Source: Leuctra nigra (taxonomy: Eukaryota > Arthropoda > Insecta > Plecoptera > Leuctridae). From it: a stretch of 64,000 bases of DNA. The position numbers were made by a program, and so were the translations under genes. Below are positions 59,843 to 64,000 of this stretch, in pieces. Within the stretch, counting starts at the first letter, position 1. Every line of letters starts with the position of its first letter. The notes under the pieces were generated by a model. That model had not been told where the DNA came from, did not search any database, and saw only the letters and a list, made by a program, of their open reading frames with translations. Location of the stretch: contig OW203773.1 of assembly GCA_934045905.1 (NCBI GenBank), positions 21,811,246 to 21,875,245 of the forward strand, written 5' to 3'.

Positions 59843-60156
59843 CAGTGGCATAACTTCAGACTTTGGGCTCCCTTCAGGATAATTTTTAGGGCTCCCCTAC
59901 TTTTTTAATTGCCTATATGTAACGTAATAATCCTTGAAAATGTATGTATCTCTATGTGTTCATTTTTAAATACTTTATTACACTTTTTCTATTATCGTAA
60001 ATCACAATGTGCTGTTGATTTTTGCAGTTGGGTAGGTAGTAGAAGTTACAAACCTCAGCTCCAATTTGGGTCTAAAGGAGGGCCGCACAATAACACACCC
60101 CCCTAACACTGGGCCCCCCGCCACTGCAGGGGCTGCAACATCGAGTTACGCCAGTG
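59843..60156. mobile_element. hAT-type non-autonomous element (family F), 314 bp
   Basis: Ends CAGTGGCATAACT and (inverted) GAGTTACGCCAGTG, flanked by the perfect 8-bp duplication TGTTGATC (59835-59842, 60157-60164). Just downstream of the decarboxylase stop, so possibly in its 3' UTR. A related inner fragment (AGGGCTCCCCTACTTT) is near 33174. Confidence 0.9.
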
Positions 60157-60164
60157 TGTTGATC

Positions 60165-61097
60165 ACTCTTTAAAATGTCCATCTTTTAAAAGTCATTGTG
60201 TATTGTAATTTAATAATTTCACTGGTATTGAAATTCCTCGGAATATGCAAATTTTATGCAAAAAATAACCTCACATAACTTCTAGGAGAACATGGTTCAA
60301 AAAAGTATTCAACAGAGCACAAGGAGGAATTAATTCTCTAAAACTTTGTCGCTTCAACATAGTATAGTCCATCTTCAACGATATGGTCACAATTTCAACT
60401 TTGGCAGACGTCGCCAGAGAAAAAATCGGTAGTCCTTGGCCTTAATGTTTTTTCTACACATTTTGGGTTTACGAAAAGATTTCCGTCAATACCACAAGAG
60501 AGGTTACACGAATGGACTCCATTTCGTTGAGTTTATTTGCATTTCAAAGTCTGCTTGAAAATCTGATAAACCTAAATAGTTGAGCCTTTTTGTTCCTACC
60601 AGGACGCTTGGCAACTTACAAGCTGGTACATACAATGTGTTAATTGTCACAAGGAGCCTCTTTATGTGGATGTTATTCCCCTTCTCTTGTGGTGGAGATT
60701 GAACTTGGTCTACCGTGAAAAGTATGATAATGTTTGGTTCCAATATTTATTTATTTTTAGTCTAAATAACACGGAACATTGTTTAATTTGGTGTCGAGAT
60801 CAAAAGGTGAGTCAGGATTCGTGAAATGTAATTTTCTTTTCACTTGAATTCACTGACTTGTCTGTTGCCATATTATAAATTTTTATCTTGTTCTTGTACT
60901 TTCCACTATTTTCCTCTCTTTGTCTACTTTTTATAGAACTCTCCACTATTTTACTACTGTTTACATTATTTTACAATTTTTTCTTACTGACCTACCTACA
61001 CATATTTTTTTGGTACTATTTATATTTTGAGCAACTAAATTTTTTGTATTATTATTCTTAAATATGTCTTGAAAGCAAACTAAATGGAACTTCAGTG
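60165..61097. other. Intergenic stretch, nothing recognised
   Basis: AT-rich DNA without supported ORFs or repeat ends. Confidence 0.5.
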
Positions 61098-61397
61098 TCA
61101 ATAATTTAAGTGTCGTCTAGATTCTAGTTCTGGCAAAGCCACTTTTCTGTTTGCTACAGTTTCATCCACCTGTGGCAACTCTTTCGGTTGAAATCTTGAA
61201 CGGAATCGCTGGTCTTGATTGTCGATCAAAAGCATTGGTCCGTGTAATTTAGGCTGGAATCTCATGGCTAGAACTGCCAAGTGCCGTTGTATTTGAACGA
61301 TCTGTGAACGAGCCAAATGTAACCACGTTCCCGGACAAACCAAACTACCAAATGAAACTGAAACGCGACTCCTCGAGAAAATGTCGAATGCTTGCAT
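61098..61397 (-). CDS. Hypothetical small protein, 99 codons (doubtful)
   Basis: Not recognised. MQAFDIFSRSRVSVSFGSLV starts an Arg-rich, acid-poor N-terminus that could target mitochondria. The C-terminal half is polar and ends LPELESRRHLNY. Base composition is more balanced than the surroundings. An in-frame stop lies upstream of the first ATG region, so it would be a single-exon gene or a first exon. It could be chance. Confidence 0.35.
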   Translation of the reverse strand: MQAFDIFSRSRVSVSFGSLVCPGTWLHLARSQIVQIQRHLAVLAMRFQPKLHGPMLLIDNQDQRFRSRFQPKELPQVDETVANRKVALPELESRRHLNY

Positions 61398-61439
61398 CGC
61401 AGCGATTGGCTGGCGGCTGATGTTGACGAACAATATTCA

Positions 61440-62690
61440 TTTCAAAACAACGAAATCAAATAGAATTAATCTGTGAAAGTAGTTTATTTTATTTAACACT
61501 TTTACTGGGCATATTACTTGATTTTCTTGGTACCTACTCTGATTTTTTAAAATTATTTTAAGTGAATAACGTATTCCGCCGAATTGACGCCAACATATCG
61601 TAAACCTGCCGCAGCCAGTCGTTGCCACATTAGTCACCGCGACATTTACGACTACCGAAACGCTTTAGCCGGCCATTTAGTGGCCAAGATACTATTGAAA
61701 CTTGACTGGAAATGACTGATTAAAGTTCTTCGTATCGAGTTTATTCATTTATCAGTAAACTTTAATTCATTTGACTGAAATAATATGAATGATAGTTTAT
61801 TGATATGTGACTCGATACGTTGAAACAAGATATGGAAACATTCGAATTGTGAAATTTGCTCTCATTTTTTATTAAGGGAACTGAATTATTGGAAAGGCAA
61901 TTTTATATTGAGTAACGTTAGGTTAAAAATGTAATAAGTAATAATCAAAAATTATTTACCTATCTGTTTGAAGTGATCATCAAATAAGTTGTTCAAGATT
62001 AGTTGTATTGTTATCGGTACTTTGGGAGAAGGGAAATTGAATCTAGGTACTACTATAATACGAACGATAATGCCTGTACATTTGAGATGGTGACCGTCCT
62101 TTTGACGATAGAAAAAATGTTGAAGCTATTAATTATGAAGGCCTTTTAAACCGCGTAAAGACCGTTCTATTTCCCTTCTCTCGCTGTATAGATAAGTACT
62201 AGACATGTAGCTAGGGATGTATTTATGTAGGTTTGATAGTATTACGCATTTGATATAATCTTTACTGTTAGAAGTGCCATATTTTACATGGAATGCACAT
62301 TACGTGAGCTACCTATATCAGGAATGTATCACTGTTCTTGGTCTGCTATTACAGTTATATTTGAGTGATTTGTGTAATGCTGTAATAGTGGCCCACGAAT
62401 ACTGCAGGAAAGAATGGAATATAATATTGTGAATTTGTATTTGTATTGTTTATTTTTCATGTCATAAATAAATATTTACTTTTAAGTACATTCTGTGCAT
62501 TTATTTACTTTATTATAGAACCTGTTAAGTATTCCTGTATACTATTCCTATATTGTCCATAATATTTAGTATGTACTATGCATTTTAGTTTTAGATGATT
62601 ATGAATGAATTGATTGTTTTAACTTATAAGTTTTTATGTTTATTTTATTTTAAGAGTCTATGGTACTTGATGAAATCCATGTTTTATGAA
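61440..62690. other. Intergenic stretch, nothing recognised
   Basis: A somewhat GC-richer block at 61570-61690 could be a promoter for the minus-strand ORF at 61397. The rest is AT-rich without features. Confidence 0.4.
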
Positions 62691-62695
62691 GCACA

Positions 62696-63004
62696 AAAAG
62701 GCGGGCCCTACTTTTTTCTAAATGTCTTTACCGATTGTCTTCAAATTTTCACAGGCTATAGATAAAGAGTAGATCTGTGTCTCTAGTAGCCCCAAAGTTT
62801 TATTTTTTGTTAAGTTATTTCAGGGCAGAGGTGCCAAAAAGACTCATATATTGCCCATGTTCGCACTTTCTCAAAACAAGAAAAAAACATTTTTCATTAT
62901 TTTTTGGATTACTAGAGACACAGATTTACTCTTTATCTCTATGCTGTTAAATTTTGAAAACAATCGGTCAAGCCGTTAAGAAAAAAGTAGGGGCCGCCTT
63001 TTTC
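62696..63004. mobile_element. Palindromic MITE, about 310 bp
   Basis: AAAAGGCGGGCCCTACTTTT on the left is inverted as AAAAAGTAGGGGCCGCCTTT; TAAAGAGTAGATCTGTGTCT pairs with AGACACAGATTTACTCTTTA. The right arm includes CAATCGGTCAAGCCGTTA, close to the ATCGG..CAGCCGTTT block of the CRE repeats at 26.9 kb. Confidence 0.75.
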
Positions 63005-64000
63005 TGTTTTTTTTTGTGGTTTTCAATATTTTAATTAAAATAACTTACTTCACAGCAGTATATGCAACATGCAACACACGATTAAATGTCACAAATGTCA
63101 CGTACAACCCAGAGCTAATGCATTTTCATGCATTTCTAGGATTTTTTTACATCGGAATCGAAATTTTCTGCGAGTCCTGTCAACTCTTAAATTGTTCGAC
63201 TAAATGAAACAAAATAATGATGGTGACTGGAGTGATAAGAAAGTGAAAGATACTGCAGAATAAGTTGCCTAGTAGAGAATGAAATATTATACAATTGAAA
63301 ATTAAATTGAAAAAGCATAAGGTAATTTAATTATAAATTGACCATAAATAAACAAAAGTACAGGGCAAGTGCGTAGGTAATAACTTTTTTTATAACTAAA
63401 CTTAACTTTTTTTAGATGTAAGCTACCATAATTTTGATAAAATTATCTTCAGCGCATGTAGGTATAATTATATCTAAACTCTTGAAATATCACTTTTCAT
63501 GAACTCAGATTTGCAGATAAAATGAAAATCAGTCGTTAGCCATGGAGTTTGATACTCCTCGATTTATATTTAAACACCCAATTTTTGGGATTGGAGCAAT
63601 CATGATAGCCCAAAAATATCATGTCTGAGACGAAGTAAGTATTCACTCTCCCTGGAAAAGTCAAACAAAAAACACTCTTTAATACTATTTCGATGATGGG
63701 GGAATTCATTGCACAGAAAGGGTTATCTGCTAATTACGTACCGATATTATCACCTCATGAGTCGGCTGTAGTATAAATGATAAACTTTGTTGATAATATT
63801 TACGAAATATCGTCGTAGCTTTTAAACGATTCAAATTATGAAATATGTGAATAATATTTAGCATAGCTAATATTTTAGTCGATTTTAGTCAACCAACTTG
63901 CCGAGACTCGTAAAAAAAAAAAAAAAAAAAAAGGTTTTTCATGAGTTTGGGCAATATTGCATTAATACTATGGTGATATTGTTTAGATCGACTCAAAAAT
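63005..64000. other. Window end, nothing recognised
   Basis: AT-rich DNA with a poly-A run at about 63912-63932. No supported gene. Confidence 0.5.

Overview
The window is animal nuclear DNA, very probably from an insect. It has spliced genes with GT-AG introns, AT-rich introns and intergenic DNA, strikingly GC-rich exons, a 5S-rRNA-headed SINE, a CR1/Jockey-type LINE and a dense load of small DNA transposons. A hemipteran is my best guess, but the sequence alone does not settle the order.

Three multi-exon housekeeping genes could be rebuilt exon by exon with consistent splice phases. (1) Galactose mutarotase (aldose 1-epimerase) lies on the minus strand: seven exons from 11808 down to 208, 414 codons, with an apparent signal peptide. 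(2) A choline kinase (choline/ethanolamine kinase family) lies on the plus strand: a six-codon first exon at 15740, a 22-kb first intron, then eight exons from 37894 to 45857, 432 codons. (3) Mitochondrial phosphatidylserine decarboxylase lies on the plus strand: eight exons from 50014 to 59686, 437 codons, with the LGST self-cleavage site. Genes 2 and 3 are neighbours on the same strand and act on converging branches of phospholipid synthesis: the kinase opens the CDP-choline/CDP-ethanolamine (Kennedy) pathway, and the decarboxylase makes phosphatidylethanolamine in mitochondria. Genes 1 and 2 are divergent, about 3.9 kb apart. A doubtful 99-codon ORF lies on the minus strand at 61.1-61.4 kb.

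Much of the rest is mobile DNA. Eight hAT-type non-autonomous elements have recognisable ends and 8-bp target duplications readable by eye (9180, 17165, 19584, 21610, 33481, 41762, 57254, 59843); a ninth (56112) has a 7-8 bp duplication. TTAA-flanked palindromic elements lie at 6885, 12302, 28165 and 59076, and a TA-flanked one at 10871. The first intron of the choline kinase gene is a transposon sink. It holds a three-level nest: a hAT element split by a 4.95-kb TA-flanked element, which itself carries another hAT element and exon-like segments. It also holds a full-length LINE ORF of 1020 codons inserted in a roughly 1-kb foldback element, and a block of five spaced CRE-like repeats.

The observations most worth a second look are the nested 4.95-kb element with exon-like cargo; a minisatellite in the decarboxylase gene whose repeat unit is the exon 6 donor splice site, copied seven times; and a tandem copy of that gene's exon 4 acceptor splice site, where only the downstream copy keeps the reading frame.
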